Below, piece by piece: positions 48,355-60,690 of a DNA stretch of 64,000 bases. The notes below the pieces were generated by a model that worked only from the letters and a program-made list of their open reading frames with translations, ran no database searches and was not told the DNA's origin. Origin of the DNA: Syngnathus acus (lineage: Eukaryota; Chordata; Actinopteri; Syngnathiformes; Syngnathidae). The stretch covers positions 7,136,501 to 7,200,500 of the forward strand of contig NC_051104.1 in the NCBI RefSeq assembly GCF_901709675.1, given 5' to 3'. Made by a program: the position numbers and the translations under genes. Numbering within the stretch: the first letter of the stretch is position 1; the number at the start of each line of letters is the position of its first letter.

Positions 48355-51300
48355 GTTTGCCATTGTATGGCGCGTTTTGTAGTGTTTGCCATTGTATGGC
48401 GCGTTTTGTAGTGTTTGCCATTGTATGGCGCGTTTTGTAGTGTTTGCCATTGTATGGTGTGTTTTGTAGTTTGTAGTGTTTGCCATTGTATGGCGCGTTT
48501 TGTAGTGTTTGCCATTGTATGGCGCGTTTTGTAGTGTTTGCCATTGTATGGCGCGTTTTGTAGTGTTTGCCATTGTATGGCGCGTTTTGTAGTGTTTGCC
48601 ATTGTGTGGCGCGTTTTGTAGTGTTTGCCATTGTATGGCGCGTTTTGTAGTGTTTGCCATTGTATGGCGCGTTTTGTAGTGTTTGCCATTGTATGGCGCG
48701 TTTTGTAGTGTTTGCCATTGTATGGCGCGTTTTGTAGTTTGTACTGTTTGCCATTGTATGGCGCGTTTTGTAGTGTTTGCCATTGTATGGCGCGTTTTGT
48801 AGTGTTTGCCATTGTATGGCGCGTTTTGTACTGTTTGCCATTGTATGGCGTGTTTTGTAGTGTTTGCCATTGTATGGCGTAGTTTGTAGTGTTTGCCATT
48901 GTATGGCGCGTTTTGTAGTGTTTGCCATTGTATGGCGTGTTTTGTAGTGTTTGCCATTGTATGGCGTAGTTTGTACTGTTTGCCATTGTATGGTGTAGTT
49001 TGTAGTGTTTGCCATTGTATGGCACAGTTTGTACTGTTTGCCATTGTATGGCACAGTTTGTACTGTTTGCCATTGTATGGCGCGTTTTGTACTGTTTGCC
49101 ATTGTATGGCGTGTGTTGTAGTTTGTAGTGTTTGCCATTGTATGGCGCGTTTTGTACTGTTTGCCATTGTATGGCGTGTTTTGTAGTTTGTAGTGTTTGC
49201 CATTGTATGGCGCGTTTTGTAGTGTTTGCCATTGTATGGCGCGTTTTGTACTGTTTGCCATTGTATGGCGCGTTTTGTAGTGTTTGCCATTGTATGGCGT
49301 GTTTTGTAGTTTGTAGTGTTTGCCATTGTATGGCGCGTTTTGTAGTGTTTGCCATTGTATGGCGTGTTTTGTAGTGTTTGCCATTGTATGGCGTGTTTTG
49401 TACTGTTTGCCATTGTATGGCGCGTTTTGTAGTGTTTGCCATTGTGTGGCGCGTTTTGTACTGTTTGCCATTGTGTGGCGTAGTTTGTAGTGTTTGCCAT
49501 TGTATGGCGCGTTTTGTACTGTTTGCCATTGTATGGCGTGTTTTGTAGTGTTTGCCATTGTATGGCGCGTTTTGTACTGTTTGCCATTGTATGGCGCGTT
49601 TTGTACTGTTTGCCATTGTATGGCGTAGTTTGTAGTGTTTGCCATTGTATGGCGCGTTTTGTAGTGTTTGCCATTGTGTGGCGCGTTTTGTAGTGTTTGC
49701 CATTGTGTGGCGTGTTTTGTACTGTTTGCCATTGTATGGCGTAGTTTGTAGTGTTTGCCATTGTATGGCGTGTTTTGTAGTTTGTAGTGTTTGCCATTGT
49801 ATGGCGCGTTTTGTAGTGTTTGCCATTGTATGGCGCGTTTTGTAGTGTTTGCCATTGTATGGCGTGTTTTGTAGTTTGTAGTGTTTGCCATTGTATGGCG
49901 CGTTTTGTAGTGTTTGCCATTGTATGGCGTGTTTTGTACTGTTTGCCATTGTATGGCGCGTTTTGTAGTGTTTGCCATTGTGTGGCGCGTTTTGTACTGT
50001 TTGCCATTGTGTGGCGCGTTTTGTACTGTTTGCCATTGTATGGCGTAGTTTGTAGTGTTTGCCATTGTATGGCGCGTTTTGTACTGTTTGCCATTGTATG
50101 GCGTGTTTTGTAGTGTTTGCCATTGTATGGCGCGTTTTGTACTGTTTGCCATTGTATGGCGCGTTTTGTAGTGTTTGCCATTGTATGGCGCGTTTTGTAG
50201 TTTGTAGTGTTTGCCATTGTATGGCGCGTTTTGTAGTGTTTGCCATTGTATGGCGTGTTTTGTAGTGTTTGCCATTGTATGGCGTGTTTTGTAGTGTTTG
50301 CCATTGTATGGCGTAGTTTGTACTGTTTGCCATTGTATGGTGTAGTTTGTAGTGTTTGCCATTGTATGGCACAGTTTGTACTGTTTGCCATTGTATGGCA
50401 CAGTTTGTACTGTTTGCCATTGTATGGCGCGTTTTGTACTGTTTGCCATTGTATGGCGTGTGTTGTAGTTTGTAGTGTTTGCCATTGTATGGCGCGTTTT
50501 GTACTGTTTGCCATTGTATGGCGTGTTTTGTAGTTTGTAGTGTTTGCCATTGTATGGCGCGTTTTGTAGTGTTTGCCATTGTATGGCGCGTTTTGTACTG
50601 TTTGCCATTGTATGGCGCGTTTTGTAGTGTTTGCCATTGTATGGCGTGTTTTGTAGTTTGTAGTGTTTGCCATTGTATGGCGCGTTTTGTAGTGTTTGCC
50701 ATTGTATGGCGTGTTTTGTAGTGTTTGCCATTGTATGGCGTGTTTTGTACTGTTTGCCATTGTATGGCGCGTTTTGTAGTGTTTGCCATTGTGTGGCGCG
50801 TTTTGTACTGTTTGCCATTGTGTGGCGTAGTTTGTAGTGTTTGCCATTGTATGGCGCGTTTTGTACTGTTTGCCATTGTATGGCGTGTTTTGTAGTGTTT
50901 GCCATTGTATGGCGCGTTTTGTACTGTTTGCCATTGTATGGCGCGTTTTGTACTGTTTGCCATTGTATGGCGTAGTTTGTAGTGTTTGCCATTGTATGGC
51001 GCGTTTTGTAGTGTTTGCCATTGTGTGGCGCGTTTTGTAGTGTTTGCCATTGTGTGGCGTGTTTTGTACTGTTTGCCATTGTATGGCGTAGTTTGTAGTG
51101 TTTGCCATTGTATGGCGTGTTTTGTAGTTTGTAGTGTTTGCCATTGTATGGCGCGTTTTGTAGTGTTTGCCATTGTATGGCGCGTTTTGTAGTGTTTGCC
51201 ATTGTATGGCGTGTTTTGTAGTTTGTAGTGTTTGCCATTGTATGGCGCGTTTTGTAGTGTTTGCCATTGTATGGCGTGTTTTGTACTGTTTGCCATTGTA

Positions 51301-52010
51301 TGGCGCGTTTTGTAGTGTTTGCCATTGTGTGGCGCGTTTTGTACTGTTTGCCATTGTGTGGCGCGTTTTGTACTGTTTGCCATTGTATGGCGTAGTTTGT
51401 AGTGTTTGCCATTGTATGGCGCGTTTTGTACTGTTTGCCATTGTATGGCGCGTTTTGTACTGTTTGCCATTGTATGGCGCGTTTTGTACTGTTTGCCATT
51501 GTATGGCGCGTTTTGTAGTGTTTGCCATTGTATGGCGTGTTTTGTAGTTTGTAGTGTTTGCCATTGTATGGCGTGTTTTGTAGTTTGTAGTGTTTGCCAT
51601 TGTATGGCGTGTTTTGTAGTTTGTAGTGTTTGCCATTGTATGGCGCGTTTTGTAGTGTTTGCCATTATATGGCGCGTTTTGTAGTGTTTGCCATTGTATG
51701 GCGCGTTTTGTAGTGTTTGCCATTGTATGGCGCGTTTTGTAGTGTTTGCCATTGTATGGCGCGTTTTGTACTGTTTGCCATTGTATGGCGTAGTTTGTAG
51801 TGTTTGCCATTGTATGGCGTAGTTTGTAGTGTTTGCCATTGTATGGCGTAGTTTGTAGTGTTTGCCATTGTATGGCGTAGTTTGTAGTGTTTGCCATTGT
51901 ATGGCGCGTTTTGTAGTGTTTGCCATTGTGTGGCGCGTTTTGTAGTGTTTGCCATTGTGTGGCGTGTTTTGTACTGTTTGCCATTGTGTGGCGCGTTTTG
52001 TACTGTTTGC
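48355..52010 (+). repeat. 29/36-bp minisatellite, left block
   Basis: Tandem units built on a 29-bp core (TAGTGTTTGCCATTGTATGG followed by CGCGTTTTG). Variants are GCGCG/GCGTG/GCGTAG, TATGG/TGTGG, TAGTG/TACTG and a 7-bp TAGTTTG insertion giving 36 bp. Roughly 120 units are present. A higher-order period of 1347 bp is visible (48893-50239 repeated at 50240-51586). The complementary strand has no stop codon in any frame, which explains the very long false ORFs. Confidence 0.97.
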
Positions 52011-52020
52011 ATTGTATGGC

Positions 52021-52803
52021 GGGTATCGTAGTGGTGGTATGCATGGTATGCGTGGTATGCGTGGAATGCGTGGTAGTTTGCGTGGTATGCGTGGTATTAG
52101 TGGTAGTTTCTATGGTATGCGTGGAATGCGTGGAATGCGTGGTAGTTTGTATGGTATGCGTGGTAGTATGCGTGGAATGCGTGGTATGCGTGGAATGCGT
52201 GGAATGCGTGGTAGTTTGTATGGAATGCGTGGTATGCGTGGTATGCGTGGTAGTTTGTGTGGAATGCGTGGTATGCGTGGAATGCGTGGTATGCATGGTA
52301 GTTTGTATGGTATGCGTGGTATGCGTGGAATGTGTGGAATGCGTGGTATGCATGGTAGTTTGTATGGTATGCGTGGTAGTTCGCGTGGTATGCGTGGAAT
52401 GCGTGGTATGCGTGGAATGCGTGGAATGCGTGGTATGCGTGGAATGCGTGGACTGCGTGGTAGTTTGTATGGTATGCGTGGTAGTTTGTATGGTATGCGT
52501 GGAATGCGTGGTATGTGTGGAATGCGTGGTATGCGTGGAATGCGTGGAATGCATGGAATGCGTGGAATGCGTGGAATGCGTGGTAGTTTGTATGGTATGC
52601 GTGGTGGTTTGCGTGGTATGCGTGGAATGCATGGTAGTTTGCGTGGTATGCATGGAATGCGTGGAATGCATGGTAGTTTGTATGGTATGCGTGGTAGTGT
52701 GGAATGCGTGGAATGCGTGGTATGCATGGAATGCGTGGAATGCGTGGTAGTTTGTATGGTATGCGTGGTAGTTTGTGTGGTATGCGTGGTAGTTTGTATG
52801 GCA
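52021..52803 (+). repeat. Central satellite, left part (ATGCGTGG-type)
   Basis: Tandem 9-10-bp units such as GGAATGCGTGGTATGCGTGG with interspersed GGTAGTTTGTATGGTATGC. Less ordered than the flanking minisatellite, but sharing its TAGTTTGTATGG element, so the two are probably related. Confidence 0.95.
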
Positions 52804-53155
52804 TACCATGCATACCACGCATACCACGCAAACTACCACGCATACCACGCATACCACGCAAACCACCACGCATACCACGCATACCACGCATACCACGCAT
52901 ACCACGCATACCACGCATACCACGCATACCACGCATACCACCACGCATACCACCACGCACACCACCACGCACACCACCACGCACACCACCACGCACACCA
53001 CCACGCACACCACCACGCACACCACCACGCACACCACCACGCACACCACCACGCACACCACCACGCACACCACCACGCACACCACCACGCACACCACCAC
53101 GCACACCACCACGCACACCACCACGCACACCACCACGCACACCACACAAACCACC
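52804..53155 (-). repeat. Central satellite, right part (CCACGCACACCA 12-mer)
   Basis: After the polarity switch near 52803, ACCACGCAT units (52810-52935) pass into about fifteen near-perfect copies of a 12-bp CCACCACGCACA unit. It is shorter and more homogeneous than the left part, so the core is not symmetrical. Confidence 0.95.
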
Positions 53156-53189
53156 ACTACGATACACGCCATACAATGCAAACAGTACA

Positions 53190-56100
53190 AACTACGATAC
53201 ACGCCATACAATGGCAAACAGTACAAACGACAAAAGGCGCCATACAATGGCAAACAGTACAATCGACAAACGCGCCATACAATGGCAAACACTACAATCG
53301 ACAAACGCGCCATACAATGGCAAACACTACAAAACGCGCCACACAATGGCAAACACTACAAAACGCGCCATACAATGGCAAACACTACAAAACGCGCCAT
53401 ACAATGGCAAACACTACAAAACGCGCCATACAATGGCAAACACTACAAAACACGCCATACAATGGCAAACACTACAAAACACGCCATACAATGGCAAACA
53501 CTACAAAACGCGCCATACAATGGCAAACACTACAAACTACAAAACGCGCCACACAATGGCAAACACTACAAAACGCGCCACACAATGGCAAACACTACAA
53601 AACGCGCCACACAATGGCAAACACTACAAACTACGCCATACAATGGCAAACAGTACAAAACGCGCCATACAATGGCAAACAGTACAAAACGCGCCATACA
53701 ATGGCAAACACTACAAAACACGCCATACAATGGCAAACAGTACAAAACGCGCCATACAATGGCAAACACTACAAACTACGCCATACAATGGCAAACAGTA
53801 CAAAACGCGCCACACAATGGCAAACAGTACAAAACGCGCCACACAATGGCAAACACTACAAAACGCGCCATACAATGGCAAACAGTACAAAACACGCCAT
53901 ACAATGGCAAACACTACAAAACGCGCCATACAATGGCAAACACTACAAACTACAAAACACGCCATACAATGGCAAACACTACAAAACGCGCCATACAATG
54001 GCAAACACTACAAAACGCGCCATACAATGGCAAACACTACAAACTACAAAACACGCCATACAATGGCAAACACTACAAACTACGCCATACAATGGCAAAC
54101 AGTACAAAACGCGCCACACAATGGCAAACACTACAAAACGCGCCACACAATGGCAAACACTACAAACTGCGCCATACAATGGCAAACACTACAAACTACG
54201 CCATACAATGGCAAACACTACAAACTACGCCATACAATGGCAAACAGTACAAAACACGCCATACAATGGCAAACAGTACAAAACGCGCCATACAATGGCA
54301 AACAGTACAAAACGCGCCATACAATGGCAAACACTACAAAACGCGCCATACAATGGCAAACACTACAAAACGCGCCATACAATGGCAAACACTACAAAAC
54401 ACGCCATATAATGGCAAACACTACAAAACGCGCCATACAATGGCAAACACTACAAACTACAACACACGCCATACAATGGCAAACAGTACAAAACGCGCCA
54501 TACAATGGCAAACAGTACAAACTGTGCCATACAATGGCAAACAGTACAAACTGTGCCATACAATGGCAAACACTACAAACTACACCATACAATGGCAAAC
54601 AGTACAAACTACGCCATACAATGGCAAACACTACAAAACGCGCCATACAATGGCAAACACTACAAAACACGCCATACAATGGCAAACACTACAAAACACG
54701 CCATACAATGGCAAACACTACAAAACGCGCCATACAATGGCAAACACTACAAACTACAAAACGCGCCATACAATGGCAAACACTACAAAACGCGCCATAC
54801 AATGGCAAACAGTACAAAACGCGCCATACAATGGCAAACACTACAAAACACGCCATACAATGGCAAACAGTACAAAACGCGCCATACAATGGCAAACACT
54901 ACAAACTACGCCATACAATGGCAAACAGTACAAAACGCGCCACACAATGGCAAACAGTACAAAACGCGCCACACAATGGCAAACACTACAAAACGCGCCA
55001 TACAATGGCAAACAGTACAAAACACGCCATACAATGGCAAACACTACAAAACGCGCCATACAATGGCAAACACTACAAACTACAAAACACGCCATACAAT
55101 GGCAAACACTACAAAACACGCCATACAATGGCAAACACTACAAAACGCGCCATACAATGGCAAACACTACAAACTACAAAACACGCCATACAATGGCAAA
55201 CACTACAAACTACGCCATACAATGGCAAACAGTACAAAACACGCCACACAATGGCAAACACTACAAAACGCGCCACACAATGGCAAACACTACAAAACGC
55301 GCCATACAATGGCAAACACTACAAACTACGCCATACAATGGCAAACAGTACAAAACGCGCCATACAATGGCAAACAGTACAAAACGCGCCATACAATGGC
55401 AAACACTACAAAACACGCCATACAATGGCAAACAGTACAAAACGCGCCATACAATGGCAAACACTACAAACTACGCCACACAATGGCAAACAGTACAAAA
55501 CGCGCCACACAATGGCAAACACTACAAAACGCGCCATACAATGGCAAACAGTACAAAACACGCCATACAATGGCAAACACTACAAAACACGCCATACAAT
55601 GGCAAACACTACAAAACGCGCCATACAATGGCAAACACTACAAACTACAAAACACGCCATACAATGGCAAACACTACAAAACGCGCCATACAATGGCAAA
55701 CAGTACAAAACGCGCCATACAATGGCAAACACTACAAAACGCGCCATACAATGGCAAACACTACAAACTACAAAACACGCCATACAATGGCAAACAGTAC
55801 AAAACGCGCCATACAATGGCAAACACTACAAACTACAACACACGCCATACAATGGCAAACAGTACAAAACGCGCCATACAATGGCAAACAGTACAAACTG
55901 TGCCATACAATGGCAAACAGTACAAACTGTGCCATACAATGGCAAACACTACAAACTACACCATACAATGGCAAACAGTACAAACTACGCCATACAATGG
56001 CAAACACTACAAAACACGCCATACAATGGCAAACACTACAAAACGCGCCATACAATGGCAAACACTACAAACTACACCATACAATGGCAAACACTACAAA

Positions 56101-58575
56101 ACACGCCATACAATGGCAAACAGTACAAAACGCGCCATACAATGGCAAACACTACAAAACGCGCCATACAATGGCAAACACTACAAAACGCGCCATACAA
56201 TGGCAAACAGTACAAACTACAAAACGCGCCATACAATGGCAAACACTACAAAACGCGCCATACAATGGCAAACACTACAAAACGCGCCATACAATGGCAA
56301 ACACTACAAACTACAAAACACGCCATACAATGGCAAACACTACAAACTACGCCATACAATGGCAAACAGTACAAAACGCGCCACACAATGGCAAACAGTA
56401 CAAAACACGCCACACAATGGCAAACACTACAAAACGCGCCACACAATGGCAAACACTACAAAACGCGCCATACAATGGCAAACACTACAAACTACGCCAT
56501 ACAATGGCAAACACTACAAACTACGCCATACAATGGCAAACACTACAAACTACGCCATACAATGGCAAACACTACAAACTACGCCATACAATGGCAAACA
56601 GTACAAAACGCGCCATACAATGGCAAACACTACAAAACGCGCCATACAATGGCAAACACTACAAAACGCGCCATACAATGGCAAACACTACAAAACACGC
56701 CATATAATGGCAAACACTACAAAACGCGCCATACAATGGCAAACACTACAAACTACGCCATACAATGGCAAACACTACAAACTACAAAACACGCCATACA
56801 ATGGCAAACAGTACAAAACGCGCCATACAATGGCAAACACTACAAACTACGCCATACAATGGCAAACAGTACAAACTACACCATACAATGGCAAACAGTA
56901 CAAACTACGCCATACAATGGCAAACACTACAAAACGCGCCATACAATGGCAAACAGTACAAAACGCGCCATACAATGGCAAACACTACAAAACGCGCCAT
57001 ACAATGGCAAACAGTACAAAACGCGCCATACAATGGCAAACACTACAAAACGCGCCATACAATGGCAAACACTACAAAACGCGCCATACAATGGCAAACA
57101 CTACAAACTACAAAACACGCCATACAATGGCAAACACTACAAACTACAAAACACGCCATACAATGGCAAACACTACAAACTACAAAACGCGCCATACAAT
57201 GGCAAACACTACAAACTACGCCATACAATGGCAAACACTACAAACTACGCCATACAATGGCAAACACTACAAACTACAAAACACGCCATACAATGGCAAA
57301 CACTACAAAACGCGCCATACAATGGCAAACGGTACAAACTACGCCATACAATGGCAAACGGTACAAACTACACCATACAATGGCAAACAGTACAAACTAC
57401 GCCATACAATGGCAAACAGTACAAACTACGCCATACAATGGCAAACAGTACAAAACGCGCCATACAATGGCAAACACTACAAAACACGCCATACAATGGC
57501 AAACAGTACAAAACGCGCCATACAATGGCAAACAGTACAAAACGCGCCATACAATGGCAAACAGTACAAAACGCGCCATACAATGGCAAACAGTACAAAC
57601 TACAAAACGCGCCATACAATGGCAAACACTACAAAACGCGCCATACAATGGCAAACAGTACAAAACGCGCCATACAATGGCAAACACTACAAACTACAAA
57701 ACACGCCATACAATGGCAAACACTACAAACTACAAAACACGCCATACAATGGCAAACACTACAAACTACGCCACACAATGGCAAACAGTACAAAACACGC
57801 CACACAATGGCAAACACTACAAACGCGCCACACAATGGCAAACACTACAAAACGCGCCACACAATGGCAAACACTACAAAACGCGCCACACAATGGCAAA
57901 CACTACAAAACGCGCCATACAATGGCAAACACTACAAAACGCGCCATACAATGGCAAACACTACAAACTACGCCATACAATGGCAAACACTACAAACTAC
58001 GCCATACAATGGCAAACAGTACAAAACGCGCCATACAATGGCAAACACTACAAAACACGCCATACAATGGCAAACAGTACAAAACGCGCCATACAATGGC
58101 AAACAGTACAAAACGCGCCACACAATGGCAAACAGTACAAAACGCGCCACACAATGGCAAACAGTACAAAACACGCCACACAATGGCAAACACTACAAAA
58201 CGCGCCATACAATGGCAAACAGTACAAAACACGCCATACAATGGCAAACACTACAAAACGCGCCATACAATGGCAAACACTACAAAACGCGCCATACAAT
58301 GGCAAACACTACAAAACGCGCCACACAATGGCAAACACTACAAAACGCGCCATACAATGGCAAACACTACAAAACGCGCCATACAATGGCAAACACTACA
58401 AAACGCGCCATACAATGGCAAACACTACAAAACGCGCCATACAATGGCAAACACTACAAACTACAAAACACACCATACAATGGCAAACACTACAAAACGC
58501 GCCATACAATGGCAAACACTACAAAACGCGCCATACAATGGCAAACACTACAAAACGCGCCATACAATGGCAAAC
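53190..58575 (-). repeat. 29/36-bp minisatellite, right block
   Basis: The same units as the left block in reverse complement, roughly 180 copies. Segments at about 54.7-56.2 kb mirror 48.7-50.2 kb with a constant coordinate sum of 104954, not the 106930 of the outer arms. The right block therefore holds about 1,976 bp of extra repeats between roughly 56.2 and 58.2 kb. Unit runs are also repeated within it, with offsets near 1130 and 1376 bp. Confidence 0.97.
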
Positions 58576-59059
58576 ACTACAATACATACAATACAAACAC
58601 TACAATACATACAGTACATACGATACATACAATACAAACAATACCATACAGTCCAATACCATACCATACAACTACCATACCATACAATGCAATACACCAT
58701 ACAATACAAACACTACAATACAACCAATTGATTGATAGAACTTTATTCCACAACAGGGAAATTTACTTGTCACAGCAGCGTACGAGAGTGCAAGAATACA
58801 AGGGACAAGTGCCAAATGTAAAAATGGATAAATAAGAGAGCCCCCTAGTGGCCTTGCCCCAGGCAGTTGCCTGGTCTGGCTAATGGTAAAGCACAGCTCT
58901 GCGTCAGGGAGTTTGATGGTGTGACTTCTCACCGGCGTCAACCTGCTCACTGGTTTCAGACAAAAAAACCTTGAAAAGTACAAATGGTGCAATTGGTTAA
59001 AGTGATCACATTTACAGTCAGCTGAAACTTTACACCAACGGGCTTTCACCTGATTTGGG

Positions 59060-59675
59060 ACTACTCTTCCTCAGCATCCTCAACATCACTGAGATGGCTC
59101 AAGAGCCATTGCTTTGTATAGAAGGGTGCTGGCTGGGCGGCCTTTATGAGCGCTACAAAACACAAACACAAATTATTGCAACAATTGTAGACATTGTGGC
59201 AATGGCATGATATTTTTGCAACAATTATACATATCAACTACAGTTTTATATTTAAAATATGTATACAATTATCAGTATATTGTAATGAGTTATAATAATG
59301 ACAAAAGTATCCAAATTATATTTGAATTTTATCATTATCCAACTCACTCAAAAATGGCGGCATGAATCGAGCAGTCGTCCAAAACGGGAGAAAATCACGC
59401 TCGCAAATGTTTGTTGTGGGCGGGCGGGCGCCATCTTGGAATAGATTTGAACATGACGTAACAGATTCGTCACATTCATCCGTTTGCACAACACGGAAAT
59501 AGCACACTATATGTAATGCAACATTGTTAATTTGACGAAACAAAACGCCAAAGCGATTTGAAATCCTGTAGCGGCAAAACAACAGTTGCGGTGGGCGTGA
59601 CGAGTGTGAAAATCTTGCATCAAACAAGGCGCCCGGCGTGAGAAACGGCAATGAACGACAAACATTTGATAGCAT
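59060..59675 (-). CDS. Putative spliced ORF of unknown function, right arm
   Basis: Mirror copy of the left-arm ORF with the same open frame, donor, acceptor, stop codon and acidic C-terminus. The two copies point toward each other across the satellite core, so transcripts would be convergent. The absence of stops or frameshifts in either copy reflects their near-identity and is not independent proof of coding. Confidence 0.35.
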
Positions 59676-59965
59676 ACTAGCTTACCCGAGAAACCGCCAC
59701 ACGGCCGGTGGCGCATTGAATCCTGCAACAAACAAACAAACAAGGCGTCCGTCGTGAGAAACGCCAATGAACGACAAACATTTGATAGCATACTAGCTTA
59801 CCCGAGAAACCGCCACACGGCCGGTGGCGCCTTGAATCCTGCAACAAACAAACAAACAAGGCGTCCGTCGTGAGAAACGCCAATGAACGACAAACATTTG
59901 ATAGCATACTAGCTTACCCGAGAAACCGCCACACGGTCGGTGGCGCCTTGAATCCTGCAACAAAC
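59640..59965 (-). repeat. 116-bp tandem repeats with splice-flanked 37-bp core, right arm
   Basis: Mirror copy of the left-arm array with the same unit order and the same splice-like borders on the minus strand. Confidence 0.85.
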
Positions 59966-60236
59966 GAACAAGGCGTCCGTCGTGAGAAACGCCAATGAAC
60001 GACAAACATTTACTAGCATGGTAGCTTAGCCGAGAAACCGCCCGCGTGTCGCACTTGATATGACAACTTCCCTTGAGCACACCCCGGCCCCAATCCATGA
60101 CGTCACATCCGCCAATTCAAATCTTCCTCGCCTGCTCGTCCAATGGCGCTTTGCACACTCGCGTACCACGTGACAGGCCACTGCATTAGGGAAAAATGAT
60201 GGGCCTGAAAGTGAAAAGTGCCACAGCCGCCATCGC

Positions 60237-60309
60237 CAAGGGGAGGTTTCGAACACGATTCCCATCGTGTCAGAGGCAATGACGTTAACCACTCGACCAA
60301 AGACTCGTG
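60237..60309 (-). mobile_element. tRNA-like Pol III module B, right arm
   Basis: Mirror image of the left module B; B box 60245-60255 and A box 60289-60299 on the minus strand, both intact. Confidence 0.55.
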
Positions 60310-60617
60310 ACTTTGGCAGTGACAGAAGAGCAACCCACGCTCACCTCGAGACTGAAAACTGCCTTCAAAAACCTAAGTGCCACTTTGCCCGCCTCCTACC
60401 TCGCCCAAATTCAGTCTGACCAATCACAGCGCAACTGAAATGGGCCTGACCACGCCCCCTTTACAACCAATCGGATTTCATTCTCATTGCCCCACCCACT
60501 TCCTGAGACCTCAGCGAATCATGAAGCAGTATTAAACAAGCGAAAGGAAAAAAAGAAATGAAAAACAAGAGTCACAATCTTTATGCAGAAGTGAGAGAAA
60601 ATTGACAAAGTACAGCC

Positions 60618-60690
60618 CAAGGGCAGGTCTCGAACACCAGTTCCAGCGTATCGGAGACAATGACATTAACCACTCGACCAAAGACTCGTG
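60618..60690 (-). mobile_element. tRNA-like Pol III module A, right arm
   Basis: Mirror image of the left module A with more substitutions. The B box is TGTTCGAGACC (60626-60636) and the A box is 60670-60680, both still good matches. Confidence 0.5.

Larger units (their letters stand above)
46188..48700 (+). repeat. Left outer arm of the inverted repeat
   Basis: The arm contains, in order: tRNA-like module A (A and B boxes 46250-46304), CCAAT and GC boxes (46455-46545), tRNA-like module B (46631-46685), a CACGTG/CCATTGG stretch near 46757-46786, 116-bp tandem repeats (about 46965-47290), YY1-type motifs (about 47490-47580), a terminal-exon-like ORF (47778-47870), AATAAA near 48183 and the first minisatellite units. 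It is mirrored by 58.2-60.74 kb. Confidence 0.85.

Noticed and set aside
48199-53352. Very long minus-strand open frames (over 1,000 codons) in three frames
   Set aside because: They consist of a 29-residue repeat that arises because the 29-bp satellite unit lacks stop codons; several frames and both arms are open at once, so they are not genes.
48355-58575. CRISPR-like array of short repeats
   Set aside because: Units are contiguous with no unique spacers and lie in a vertebrate genome; it is a minisatellite.
51949-58835. Very long plus-strand open frames through the core and right block
   Set aside because: Same cause, in mirror image; the N-terminal Arg-Gly-Met, Thr-His or Arg-Thr-Pro stretches are translations of the central satellites.
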